Of a stretch of DNA of 15,567 bases, positions 1-6,885 are shown in pieces (position 1 is the first letter of the stretch; every line of letters starts with the position of its first letter). Made by a program: the position numbers and the translations under genes. Below the pieces are notes generated by a model, which ran no database searches, was not told the DNA's origin, and saw only the letters and a program-made list of their open reading frames with translations. Source of the stretch: an uncultured Collinsella sp. (GTDB lineage Bacteria; Actinomycetota; Coriobacteriia; Coriobacteriales; Coriobacteriaceae); NCBI GenBank assembly GCA_900549085.1, contig URMO01000047.1:1-15567 (forward strand). The letters run 5' to 3'.

Positions 1-30
1 GCGTTGCCTTGATCAAAACCCGCCAAAAAG

Positions 31-88
31 GTAGTCGTTGGGGACGTTCTTAAATGACTAGTCGTTTAAGAACGTCCCCAACGACTAC
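31..88. repeat. 58-bp near-perfect palindrome (REP-like element)
   Basis: The two halves pair at 28 of 29 positions. A 24-base arm at 31-54 is the exact reverse complement of 65-88, the centre GACTAGTC (56-63) is itself palindromic, and only the T55/G64 pair fails. The arm starts with GTAG and contains TTGGGGACGTTCTT. There is no T-tract on either side, so it does not look like an ordinary terminator. GTAG-headed palindromes with a GGGGAC core resemble REP elements moved by RAYT (Y1 transposase-like) proteins; that link is inference, since no RAYT gene is in the window. It lies beyond the 3' end of pdxT. Confidence 0.85.
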
Positions 89-168
89 ATAGCATGAGAG
101 TGGATAATCTCCCGGTTTGAGTCTGCATTCGAGCTCAAAGTGGGAGATTATCCACTCTCATTTGCTAT
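89..168. repeat. Second long inverted repeat, directly abutting the first
   Basis: A 19-base arm at 95-113 (TGAGAGTGGATAATCTCCC) is exactly complementary to 142-160. The stem continues outward as ATAGCA/TGCTAT (89-94 with 163-168) after a TT bulge at 161-162. It continues inward as TTTGAG/CTCAAA (116-121 with 134-139), leaving a 12-base loop. It begins one base after the 31-88 palindrome ends and shares no arm sequence with it. It lies 33 bases downstream of the pdxT stop on the minus strand. Its tail is not U-rich, so it could stabilise or attenuate the pdxST 3' end, or be a second mobile palindrome. Confidence 0.8.
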
Positions 169-201
169 GCGTCCGAAAATCCACGCTCGTTTGATTTCTG
201 C

Positions 202-789
202 CTACATTTGGAGGAAGAGCTCGTGGAGGCGGGTGTTGTCGTCGAGTTCGGGGTGAAAGGTAACACCGAGCTGATTGTCTTGACGGGCGGCGACGATACG
301 GCCGTCGACTTCGGCGAGGGCCTTGGTATTGCCGTGCACCTCGACGATGCGGGGCGCACGGATAAATGTTAACGGCACTTCACCGTCGATGCCGTCTACC
401 TGCCCCTTGGTGTGAAAGCTGCCGAGCTGTCTGCCATAGGCATTACGCTCAACGAGTACATCCATGGTTGCCAGGCGCGGCGTCCCCTTATCGTCGTGGG
501 CGGCAAGGTCGCGCGCCAGCAGAATCAAGCCGGCGCAAGTTCCCAATACAGGCATGCCTTCAACAATGCGGGTGCGAAGCCCCTCGAGCATACCGAGTTC
601 GGCAAGTAGCTTGCCCTGAACGGTGGACTCGCCGCCGGGAAGGACCAGGCGGTCAAAGTTCTGCTGCAAATCGGCCGCCTGCCTCAGCTCAATACAGTGT
701 GCGCCCAGCTCGGATAGTCTTGCCTCGTGCTCGGCAAAAGCGCCTTGGACCGCCAGCACGGCGACCGTCTGGTCTACATAATCGCTCAT
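202..789 (-). CDS. pdxT: Pyridoxal 5'-phosphate synthase glutaminase subunit PdxT
   Basis: PdxT hydrolyses glutamine and channels ammonia to PdxS for deoxyxylulose-phosphate-independent PLP synthesis in the cytoplasm. The 195-residue protein has the usual family length. Visible motifs are AVQGAFAEH near the N-terminus, LPGGEST (residues 50-56), the nucleophile elbow GTCAGL with Cys85, and FHPEL with the catalytic His179 and Glu181, so the triad is complete. The ATG has an AAAGGG ribosome-binding site a few bases upstream. It starts 20 bases after the pdxS stop, so the two genes form one operon with pdxS first, the usual order. Regulation should follow the pdxS promoter and the divergent MocR regulator. 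Confident call. Confidence 0.97.
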   Translation of the reverse strand: MSDYVDQTVAVLAVQGAFAEHEARLSELGAHCIELRQAADLQQNFDRLVLPGGESTVQGKLLAELGMLEGLRTRIVEGMPVLGTCAGLILLARDLAAHDDKGTPRLATMDVLVERNAYGRQLGSFHTKGQVDGIDGEVPLTFIRAPRIVEVHGNTKALAEVDGRIVAARQDNQLGVTFHPELDDNTRLHELFLQM

Positions 790-809
790 ATGCGACCCTT
801 TCTGCCGGA

Positions 810-1700
810 CTAGCGCCCGCGCTCCTCCATGATAATCTCGATCTCGTCGGCGTTGATGCCCACCATGGCCTCGCCCAGGTCCTCCGAAAGCTCGGCAATG
901 AGCTTGGCGTCGGTGAAGTTTGCCACAGCCTTAACGATGGCGGCGGCGCGCTTGGCGGGGTCGCCACTCTTAAAGATGCCCGAGCCGACAAAGACACCCT
1001 CGGCGCCCAGCTGCATCATCAGCGCGGCGTCGGCGGGGGTTGCTACGCCGCCGGCGGCAAAGTTCACCACGGGAAGCTTGCCCGTGGCATGAACCTCGCG
1101 TACCAGCTCGACCGGAACCTGCAGTTGCTTGGCTGCCTCAAAGAGCTCATCATTGCGCAGGGCGACAACGTCGAAGATCTGCTTTTGGATCTTACGCATG
1201 TGGCGTACGGCTTGGACGACGTCGCCCGTGCCCGGCTCGCCCTTGGTACGAATCATCGTGGCGCCCTCGGCAACGCGGCGCAGTGCCTCGCCCAGATCGC
1301 GGGCGCCGCAGACAAACGGCACGTCAAACTGGGTCTTATCGATGTGATAGACGTCATCGGCGGGGGAGAGAACCTCGGACTCGTCGATGTAATCGATCTC
1401 GATGGCCTGCAGGACCTGCGCCTCGACAATGTGGCCGATGCGGCACTTGGCCATAACGGGGATGGAGACTGCCTCTTGGATGCCCTTGATCATCTTCGGG
1501 TCGCTCATGCGCGAGACGCCGCCTGCGGCGCGGATGTCGGCCGGAATGCGCTCGAGTGCCATGACGGCGCAGGCGCCCGCCTCCTCGGCGATGCGTGCCT
1601 GCTCGGGCGTGGTGACGTCCATGATGACGCCGCCCTTGAGCATCTGCGCGAGCTCGCGATTGAGTTTGACGCGATCGGCCTTGCTGGTCTGTTCTGCCAT
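810..1700 (-). CDS. pdxS: Pyridoxal 5'-phosphate synthase lyase subunit PdxS
   Basis: PdxS condenses ribose 5-phosphate, glyceraldehyde 3-phosphate and ammonia from PdxT into PLP. The 296-residue (beta/alpha)8-barrel protein carries the expected residues: Asp28 in GGVIMDV, the first Schiff-base lysine Lys85 in MAKCRIGH, and the second, Lys153, in RTKGEPGTG. These match Lys81 and Lys149 of the Bacillus enzyme with a constant offset of four. The phosphate-binding AAGGVATPADAALMM and VFVGSGIFKS segments follow. I chose the ATG at 1700 over the in-frame ATG at 1742: the protein then begins MAEQTSKADRVKLNRELA, as relatives do, and AGGGAGC lies just upstream. The upstream ATG adds residues with no family match. 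It heads the pdxS-pdxT operon, divergent from the regulator. Confidence 0.97.
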   Translation of the reverse strand: MAEQTSKADRVKLNRELAQMLKGGVIMDVTTPEQARIAEEAGACAVMALERIPADIRAAGGVSRMSDPKMIKGIQEAVSIPVMAKCRIGHIVEAQVLQAIEIDYIDESEVLSPADDVYHIDKTQFDVPFVCGARDLGEALRRVAEGATMIRTKGEPGTGDVVQAVRHMRKIQKQIFDVVALRNDELFEAAKQLQVPVELVREVHATGKLPVVNFAAGGVATPADAALMMQLGAEGVFVGSGIFKSGDPAKRAAAIVKAVANFTDAKLIAELSEDLGEAMVGINADEIEIIMEERGR

Positions 1701-1765
1701 GGTTGCTCCCTTGATTGGCATGTGCATTGCTTGACGGAACATCCTATCGGGGAGCTGGGTATGGC

Positions 1766-1794
1766 AAAATACTCAGTTTTCGAGATAATAACAA
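1766..1794 (-). promoter_or_regulatory. Candidate pdxST promoter
   Basis: Read on the minus strand, a -35 of TTGTTA (1789-1794) and a -10 of TATTTT (1766-1771) are separated by exactly 17 bases, about 65 bases upstream of the pdxS ATG. The -35 is imperfect, as expected for an activated promoter. The first AAGGTCAG repeat overlaps and extends just upstream of the -35. Inferred from spacing and position only. Confidence 0.45.
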
Positions 1795-1834
1795 GGTCAG
1801 ACTAATACCAGATTGAACGGTTCGATAAGGTCAG
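1793..1834. promoter_or_regulatory. Direct-repeat pair, candidate PdxR operator
   Basis: AAGGTCAG occurs at 1793-1800 and again at 1827-1834, 34 bases start to start, or slightly over three helical turns. MocR regulators such as GabR and PdxR are known to bind pairs of direct repeats with comparable wide spacing. Copy 1 abuts the candidate pdxS -35, suiting activation. Copy 2 covers the ribosome-binding region of the regulator gene, suiting autorepression. TACCA (1806-1810) and TGGTA (1836-1840) form a further inverted pair. The regulatory role is inference. Confidence 0.45.
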
Positions 1835-1845
1835 GTGGTAAACTC

Positions 1846-3261
1846 ATGCTTGACTACAATTTGGAAAAGCGCGGCGAGGCATCGCTCTATGAGTATGTTT
1901 ACCAGCAAATTCGAGATGATATCGTTGCTGGGCGCATTGTGGCGGGGGAGCACCTTCCGTCCAAGCGTGCCTTTGCCAGTCATCTGGGAATCAGCGTCAT
2001 TACCATCGAGAATGCATATAGCCAGTTGCTTGCCGAGGGCTATATTTGCTCAAAGCCGCGTCGTGGCTACTACGCTTGCGAGCTTCCGGATGCACCGGTT
2101 TTGGCTTCGGCTGCGGAGGGCATCGACCGAGATGCCGTCTCTGTGGATCCCAGCGCGCATGATGTCAACGGACAGGTTGAGCGATTTGACGCGCTTTCTC
2201 CTTCCGCTTTGGAGGCGGCGCGGCTTTGGCAAAGCGCGCTGCGGGCGACGTTGGCATCCGAAGACGAACGCGAAATCTTTTCGACCGCGCCGGCGCAGGG
2301 CACCGCTCGGCTACGACGCGCAATTGCTCATCATCTGCGCGGGACAAGGGGTATGAATGTCGACCCCGACAACATCGTTGTCGGTGCGGGTGCCCAGCTG
2401 CTCGATACCATGTTGGTTCAGTTGCTTGGAGCCGACAAGGTGTATGCCGTTGAGGACCCGGGCTATTTGCGCCTGACGCGCATCTATCAGGCTATGGGTT
2501 GCAAAGTTCGACATGTCCCGTTGGATGACGACGGCGTGGACCTGAGCGCTCTGCAGAAAACCGGGACCGATGTCCTTCACCTGATGCCGTCCCATCAGTA
2601 TCCGACCGGCCTTGTGACGAGCATTGCGCGTCGCTATGCGCTGCTGAGCTGGGCTGCCGAACGGCCGGGTCGATATCTCATCGAAGATGACTTTGATTGT
2701 GAGTTTCGCCTTGCCGGCAAGCCGATTCCCGCGCTCGCGTCAATCGATGCCGCCCAGTCGGTTATCTACACCAACACGTTTTCGAAGAGCCTTTCATCGG
2801 CATTGCGTCTAGCGTACATGGTGTTGCCCGATGAGCTGATGGAACGGTTTAGGCGCAACCTTGGTTTTTACGCCTCGTCGGTGAGTTCTGTTGACCAGGT
2901 CGCTTTGGCTCGTTTGCTGGAATCGGGTGATTACGAGCGGCATGTGAACCGCGTGCGCGTTCGTGCTCGCGAGGCGCGTGATGGCCTGATGGCGCTTGTG
3001 CGGAAGGCGTTTCCGGCAGGGGAGGTCTCGATCGAGCATGCAGACGCGGGCCTTTACTGCACCGTTGCCCTGGCCGAGGACAGGGCGGGGGAGAGTTTCG
3101 CGAAGGCCCTTGCTAGCGCTCGTATTTCCTATGTTGACATCGCCGATTGCCTGTGGACGGATGATCGGGCATCGACTAAGAACGCTCCATCTCGCGTTCT
3201 CATACAATACGACGACCTGAGCCATCAGTCGCTCATCGTTCTTCAAGAACAGCTGCAATAA
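1846..3261 (+). CDS. pdxR: MocR/GntR-family PLP-dependent transcriptional regulator, probable PdxR
   Basis: This 471-residue protein has an N-terminal GntR winged helix-turn-helix (about residues 12-77, with LPSKRAFASHLGIS and the recognition segment ITIENAYSQLLAEGYI). A linker leads to a fold-type I aminotransferase domain. The PLP lysine is Lys314 in TNTFSKSLSS, and the cofactor-ring aspartate lies in EDDFDCEFR (about 282). MocR proteins sense PLP or related compounds instead of catalysing transamination. Its place, divergent from pdxST, argues strongly for PdxR, which controls PLP synthesis. I start at the ATG at 1846 (MLDYNLEKRGEASLYEYVY), preceded by an AGGTGG-type site, not at an in-frame TTG at 1813. 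The exact target is inferred from context, not shown. Confidence 0.9.
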   Translation: MLDYNLEKRGEASLYEYVYQQIRDDIVAGRIVAGEHLPSKRAFASHLGISVITIENAYSQLLAEGYICSKPRRGYYACELPDAPVLASAAEGIDRDAVSVDPSAHDVNGQVERFDALSPSALEAARLWQSALRATLASEDEREIFSTAPAQGTARLRRAIAHHLRGTRGMNVDPDNIVVGAGAQLLDTMLVQLLGADKVYAVEDPGYLRLTRIYQAMGCKVRHVPLDDDGVDLSALQKTGTDVLHLMPSHQYPTGLVTSIARRYALLSWAAERPGRYLIEDDFDCEFRLAGKPIPALASIDAAQSVIYTNTFSKSLSSALRLAYMVLPDELMERFRRNLGFYASSVSSVDQVALARLLESGDYERHVNRVRVRAREARDGLMALVRKAFPAGEVSIEHADAGLYCTVALAEDRAGESFAKALASARISYVDIADCLWTDDRASTKNAPSRVLIQYDDLSHQSLIVLQEQLQ

Positions 3262-3268
3262 TCCCACG

Positions 3269-3298
3269 AAAAAGGCCCGAACCAATATGGTCCGGGCC
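3269..3298 (-). terminator. Rho-independent terminator of the rubrerythrin gene
   Basis: On the minus strand GGCCCGGACC pairs with GGTTCGGGCC (10 bp, one G-U wobble) around a 5-base loop and is followed by five T's. On the plus strand the wobble becomes an A-C mismatch and no T-run follows, so it serves the minus-strand gene. It lies 35 bases past the rubrerythrin stop and 8 bases after the regulator's stop. Confidence 0.85.
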
Positions 3299-3333
3299 TC
3301 ATCGAGCTAGAGGTTATGTCTCAGGCGGTTGGC

Positions 3334-3894
3334 TTAGCCAAAGTAGCGCTTGAGCAGGCCGGCGAAAGCCTTGCCGTGGCGAGCCTCGTCGCGAGCCATC
3401 TCGTGCACGGTGTCGTGGATGGCATCGAGGCCAGCGGCCTTGGCGCGCTTGGCAAGATCGGTCTTGCCAGCGGTGGCGCCGTTCTCGGCCTCAACGCGCA
3501 TCTCGAGGTTCTTCTTGGTGGAGTCGGTCACGACCTCGCCCAGGAGCTCGGCGAACTTGGCGGCATGCTCGGCCTCCTCGTGGGCAGCCTTCTCCCAGTA
3601 CAGGCCGATCTCGGGATAGCCCTCGCGATGAGCGACGCGAGCCATGGCCAGGTACATACCGACCTCGGAGCACTCGCCCTCAAAGTTGGCGCGCAGGTCG
3701 GCAACGATGTCCTCGGAGACGCCCTCCATCTTGGCGACGCCCACGACGTGCTCGGCAGCCCACTCAAGCTGGCCCTCCTCCTGCTTCAGGAAACGAGAAC
3801 CGGGAACGCCGCACTGGGGGCACTTAAAATCCTCGGGCAGCTGGTCGCCGTCGAACTCTTCCACATAACCGCAAACGGGGCAAACAAACTTCAT
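3334..3894 (-). CDS. Reverse rubrerythrin (rubredoxin-first), probable NAD(P)H-linked peroxidase component
   Basis: Rubrerythrins of this type reduce hydrogen peroxide, and often oxygen, in the cytoplasm of anaerobes. The 186-residue protein begins with a rubredoxin-like iron site (Cys5/Cys8 in CPVC, Cys25/Cys28 in CPQC). A ferritin-like four-helix di-iron domain follows, with FEGECSE (about 71-77), HEEAEH (105-110) and RDEARH (168-173). Rubredoxin lies at the N-terminus, the reverse of classical rubrerythrin. I start at the ATG at 3894: AAAGGA lies 8 bases upstream and the protein begins MKFVCPVCGY. The longer frame from 3987 adds a charged segment without family match. Monocistronic, with its own terminator. 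It is divergent from the alcohol dehydrogenase operon. Confidence 0.93.
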   Translation of the reverse strand: MKFVCPVCGYVEEFDGDQLPEDFKCPQCGVPGSRFLKQEEGQLEWAAEHVVGVAKMEGVSEDIVADLRANFEGECSEVGMYLAMARVAHREGYPEIGLYWEKAAHEEAEHAAKFAELLGEVVTDSTKKNLEMRVEAENGATAGKTDLAKRAKAAGLDAIHDTVHEMARDEARHGKAFAGLLKRYFG

Positions 3895-3897
3895 GAT

Positions 3898-3914
3898 TCG
3901 ATCCTTTCGATCGA
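3898..3914 (-). promoter_or_regulatory. Small hairpin around the rubrerythrin ribosome-binding site
   Basis: TCGATC (3898-3903) and GATCGA (3909-3914) are complementary across a 5-base loop. On the minus-strand mRNA the loop is GAAAG, which holds most of the AAAGGA ribosome-binding site. The stem is short and its effect is uncertain. Confidence 0.3.
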
Positions 3915-3929
3915 TGGCGATTGCGCGCT

Positions 3930-3960
3930 CGTCCGGTCCCGTAAGGGCCCTCTCCGGACG
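3930..3960. promoter_or_regulatory. 7-bp inverted repeat in the rubrerythrin leader
   Basis: CGTCCGG at 3930-3936 and CCGGACG at 3954-3960 are exact inverted copies 17 bases apart, between the candidate promoter and the start codon. It could be a regulator site or an mRNA leader hairpin. No regulator can be named from the sequence. Confidence 0.35.
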
Positions 3961-3978
3961 TGCGTCTTGACGAGTTCT

Positions 3979-4006
3979 ATTATCCATAAATGAGACTGAA
4001 AGTGAA
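3979..4006 (-). promoter_or_regulatory. Candidate rubrerythrin promoter
   Basis: On the minus strand, GATAAT (3979-3984) could be the -10 and TTCACT (4001-4006) the -35, with a 16-base spacer. The region is AT-rich compared with its surroundings. The -35 matches consensus at four of six positions, so this is a modest call. Confidence 0.35.
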
Positions 4007-4052
4007 GCCTATTAGGAATGATTTTTAATAAAACAATTTTGAGATATGAAGA

Positions 4053-4132
4053 TGTTGATTGATTAACGATTGGCAGGCCGTCTTTGACCGCCGCTGAGTA
4101 CAATCGGTCGAGCAAATGTTGACGAATCAACA
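4053..4132. promoter_or_regulatory. Two copies of a TGTTGA-N4-TYAACR motif upstream of the dehydrogenase operon
   Basis: TGTTGATTGATTAACG (4053-4068) and TGTTGACGAATCAACA (4117-4132) share the same dyad layout. The second is a perfect 6+6 inverted repeat and the first is imperfect. They start 64 bases apart, and the second ends 18 bases before the alcohol dehydrogenase ATG. A pair of spaced dyads in an operon leader suggests binding sites for a dimeric repressor or activator. The regulator is unknown. A candidate -10 (TACAAT, 4099-4104) lies between them but lacks a convincing -35. Confidence 0.45.
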
Positions 4133-4150
4133 AATGAAGGAGTTTCCTTT

Positions 4151-5371
4151 ATGCATCTAGCCCGCCGCGCCTGGTGCCGAACGTATCAAACGGTTTTTCG
4201 CATCGCATTGCCGGTGCTGCCCTATACCGAGCCACGCATTTTGGAGCATGCCGAGGATATGCCCGCGGTGCTTCAAAAGCGCTCGATACAGCGGGTTCTT
4301 ATGGTAACGGATCCCGGCATTGCCCGTCTGGGGCTCACGGCGCCGCTCGAGACGGCGCTCGCATCCAGAGGAATTGGCGTTACGGTCTATGCCGAAACGC
4401 GTGCGAACCCCACGGTCTCAAACGTGGAGGAAGCGGCGGCGCTGTATCGCGAGAACGACTGCCGGGCCATTATCGGCTTTGGCGGTGGCTCGGCCATGGA
4501 CTGTGCCAAGGGCGTGGGGGCACGCATCGCGCAGCCAAACAAGCCCATCAACAAGATGCGCGGGCTGCTGCGGATTCATCGTCGCTTGCCGCTGCTCATC
4601 GCCGTTCCCACCACGGCAGGCACGGGAAGCGAGGTCACACTTGCAGCGGTAATTACCGATGACGAGACGCACTACAAGTACCCCATTAACGACTTTGTGC
4701 TTATCCCGCGCCTTGCGGTGCACGACCCCGAGCTTACGCGCGGCCTGCCCGCCTCCATTACGGGGCAGACGGGCATGGACGCCCTGACGCATGCCGTCGA
4801 GGCCTTTATCGGGCGAAGCACCACGCCCTATACGCGCAAGATGGCGCGACAGGCGGTTCAGCTCATCTACGACAATTTGCTCGAGGCCTATGAGCATGGC
4901 GACAACATGCGTGCGCGCCGCAATATGCTTTCGGCGGCGTATAAGGCGGGTGTTGCCTTTACGCGCTCCTATGTTGGATACGTTCATGCCATCGCACACA
5001 GCTTGGGCGGGCGTTACGGGATTCCGCACGGCTTGGCTAACGCCATCATCCTGCCGCATATGCTTCGCGCCTATGGCGAAGCTGCTGCTCCTAAGCTCGC
5101 CGATCTTGCTCGCATGGCGGGCATTGCGCCGGCTACCGCGCAGGACAGTCTTGCGGCCGAGGCCTTTATCGATTGGGTCGACCGCATGAACGCCGCCTTG
5201 GAAATTCCCAAATATGTGACGGGCATTCGCCGCTCCGACATTCCGCAGATGGCGGCGCATGCCGATGCCGAGGCCAATCCGCTGTACCCCGTTCCGCTTT
5301 TGATGGCCCGCTTGGAGCTCGAGCATATGTACGAGGTCGTCGCGGGTGGTATGTTTGAGGACGAGAACTAG
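4151..5371 (+). CDS. Iron-containing (group III) alcohol dehydrogenase
   Basis: This 406-residue NAD(P)-dependent enzyme should interconvert an alcohol and its aldehyde. It has the nucleotide-binding motif GFGGGSAMDCAK (about 109-120) and PTTAGTGSE (153-161). The metal-binding set is complete: Asp210 and His214 in GMDALTHAVE, His279 in YVHAIAHSLGG, and His293 in IPHG. His283 corresponds to the conserved active-site histidine of FucO-type enzymes. The ATG follows AAGGAG at 8 bases, so I keep the first residue despite a slightly long, Arg-rich N-terminus. An aldehyde dehydrogenase starts nine bases after its stop, so alcohol, aldehyde and acid metabolism are probably coupled. Substrate cannot be read from the sequence. 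Confidence 0.93.
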   Translation: MHLARRAWCRTYQTVFRIALPVLPYTEPRILEHAEDMPAVLQKRSIQRVLMVTDPGIARLGLTAPLETALASRGIGVTVYAETRANPTVSNVEEAAALYRENDCRAIIGFGGGSAMDCAKGVGARIAQPNKPINKMRGLLRIHRRLPLLIAVPTTAGTGSEVTLAAVITDDETHYKYPINDFVLIPRLAVHDPELTRGLPASITGQTGMDALTHAVEAFIGRSTTPYTRKMARQAVQLIYDNLLEAYEHGDNMRARRNMLSAAYKAGVAFTRSYVGYVHAIAHSLGGRYGIPHGLANAIILPHMLRAYGEAAAPKLADLARMAGIAPATAQDSLAAEAFIDWVDRMNAALEIPKYVTGIRRSDIPQMAAHADAEANPLYPVPLLMARLELEHMYEVVAGGMFEDEN

Positions 5372-5380
5372 GAGGGTGCC

Positions 5381-6760
5381 ATGAACACCGAGGAAATTGC
5401 GCGCATCGTCGGCGAGCAGCGCGCCTACTTTAAGACGCACGCTACGTTTGATGTCGATGCTCGACGCCGTGCGCTCGTGAGTTTACGCGATGCGGTACGG
5501 GCGCACGAGGCCGATATTGCCCATGCGCTCAAGACCGATTTGGGAAAATCGCATGACGAGGCCTATATGTGCGAGATTGGCACATCGCTTTCCGAGATTC
5601 GTCATCAGATCGCTCATGTGGCTCGATGGAGTCGTCCGCGCCTGCATCCGTGCGACCTTGCCAATGCCGTGAGTGTGTGCAAGACGCAAGCCGTGCCCTA
5701 TGGCGTCACGCTCATCATGGCTCCGTGGAACTACCCGTTTTTGCTGACGCTCGAGCCGCTCGCCGGCGCCCTTGCCGCGGGCAATACCGTGGTCATCAAG
5801 CCGAGCGCATATGCTCCGGCGTCGAGCGCGGTGCTCAAGCAAATCTGTGAAGAGGCATTTGATCCGCGCCTGGTGACGGTTGTCGAGGGCGGGCGCGCCG
5901 AAAACGAAGCGCTGCTCGATGAGCACTGGGACAAGATCTTCTTTACCGGTAGCGTTCCGGTCGGCAAGCTCGTCATGGAGCGCGCAAGTAAAAACCTTAC
6001 GCCCGTGACGCTTGAGCTGGGCGGAAAGAGTCCCTGCATCGTGGACGCGACGGCAAACTTGAAGGTTGCGGCACGGCGTATCGCCTTTGGTAAATGGCTC
6101 AACGTGGGGCAGACCTGTGTGGCGCCCGACTACCTGCTGGTCGATACGCGCGTGCACGACGAACTGCTGGATCTCATCAAGGAGGAGGTCCGTCGCATGT
6201 TTGGCGAGCATCCGCTCGATAACGAGGACTACGGGCATATCGTCAACACCAAGCATTTTGCGCGCGTGCGCGGGCTGATAAATCCCGATAAGGTCGTGCT
6301 TGGAGGTACCGCGCGCGAGGCCTCGCTCAAGATCGAGCCGACGATTTTGGACGGCGTGGCCCCCGATGACGCCGTAATGCAGGAGGAGATTTTCGGCCCC
6401 ATCTTGCCGGTGCTGACGTTTGAGAGCCTAGACGAGGCTGAAGCGTTTATTATGGATCGTCCGACGCCGCTGGCCCTGTATATCTTTAGCCAGGACCGTG
6501 CGGCTCAGCAGCGCTTTGTGCGCTACGTGCCCTTTGGCGGCGGCTGCGTCAACGACACCATCATGCATTTGGCCACGAGCCATATGGGCTTTGGCGGCAT
6601 GGGCGCGAGCGGTATGGGCCAGTACCATGGCCGCGAGAGCTTCGATGCGTTTAGTCACAAGAAGAGCATCGTGAACAAGGCAACCTGGCTGGACGTGCCG
6701 TTTCGGTATGCGCCCTACGCTAGCTGGAAGCACAAATTCGTGCGCATGTTCGTGCATTAG
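5381..6760 (+). CDS. Aldehyde dehydrogenase, class 3-like NAD(P)-dependent family
   Basis: This 459-residue enzyme should oxidise an aldehyde to a carboxylate in the cytoplasm. Motifs are MAPWNYPF with Asn117, the cofactor loop FFTGSVPVGK (about 188-196), LELGGKSP with the general base Glu212, GQTCVAPDY with the nucleophile Cys246, and EEIFGPILPV later in the chain. The length and missing N-terminal extension fit class 3 or coniferyl/fatty aldehyde dehydrogenase-like members better than the 480-500-residue class 1/2 enzymes. GGAGG precedes the ATG and nearly touches the alcohol dehydrogenase stop nine bases upstream, so the two are co-translated in one operon. The pair could detoxify aldehydes or run fermentative or host-derived alcohol use. 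Substrate is unknown. Confidence 0.93.
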   Translation: MNTEEIARIVGEQRAYFKTHATFDVDARRRALVSLRDAVRAHEADIAHALKTDLGKSHDEAYMCEIGTSLSEIRHQIAHVARWSRPRLHPCDLANAVSVCKTQAVPYGVTLIMAPWNYPFLLTLEPLAGALAAGNTVVIKPSAYAPASSAVLKQICEEAFDPRLVTVVEGGRAENEALLDEHWDKIFFTGSVPVGKLVMERASKNLTPVTLELGGKSPCIVDATANLKVAARRIAFGKWLNVGQTCVAPDYLLVDTRVHDELLDLIKEEVRRMFGEHPLDNEDYGHIVNTKHFARVRGLINPDKVVLGGTAREASLKIEPTILDGVAPDDAVMQEEIFGPILPVLTFESLDEAEAFIMDRPTPLALYIFSQDRAAQQRFVRYVPFGGGCVNDTIMHLATSHMGFGGMGASGMGQYHGRESFDAFSHKKSIVNKATWLDVPFRYAPYASWKHKFVRMFVH

Positions 6761-6783
6761 AATCAGATGAGATAGGTGCAAAC

Positions 6784-6885
6784 AAAATAGCCGCCCCCGC
6801 GTAAGCGAAGACGGCCACTTCTCACGATGAAAACGTGTATCGGAGTTGGCAAGACCCGCTGCAACGGGTGCCATCCGTACCCCTA
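6784..6885 (-). ncRNA. Candidate small RNA with three hairpins and a minus-strand terminator
   Basis: In the 265-base gap after the aldehyde dehydrogenase the minus strand forms three successive hairpins. The first is a multi-part stem (CGGA/TCCG, GGC/GCC, CCCG/CGGG) over about 6841-6877. The second is a small CACG/CGTG hairpin near 6825-6837. The last is a terminator: GCCGTCTTCGC (6815-6805) pairs with GCGGGGGCGGC (6800-6790) around TTAC, then TATTTTGTTTG. On the plus strand its three G-U wobbles become A-C mismatches and no T-run follows, so the signal is strand-specific. No protein frame was recognised. A weak -10 (TAAGAT, 6885-6890) could start it. It matches no RNA family I recognise. 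The 5' end is a guess. Confidence 0.35.

Noticed and set aside
1..168. CRISPR array at the left edge
   Set aside because: The repeats are two different inverted repeats, not direct repeats with spacers.
1698..1742. Upstream ATG (1742) as the pdxS start
   Set aside because: The added 14 residues have no family match, whereas the ATG at 1700 has AGGGAGC and gives the standard PdxS N-terminus.
366..1805. Long plus-strand open frame of 479 codons opposite pdxS/pdxT
   Set aside because: It mirrors the pdx genes on the other strand, has no recognisable motif or ribosome-binding site, and is explained by GC-rich codon bias.
1813..1845. TTG at 1813 as the start of the MocR regulator
   Set aside because: The ATG at 1846 begins at the conserved domain edge and has a better-placed ribosome-binding site. 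The extension would also include the operator-like repeat.
4418..5440. Long minus-strand open frame opposite the alcohol dehydrogenase
   Set aside because: It lies fully antisense to a gene with a complete catalytic motif set, and its translation resembles no protein family.
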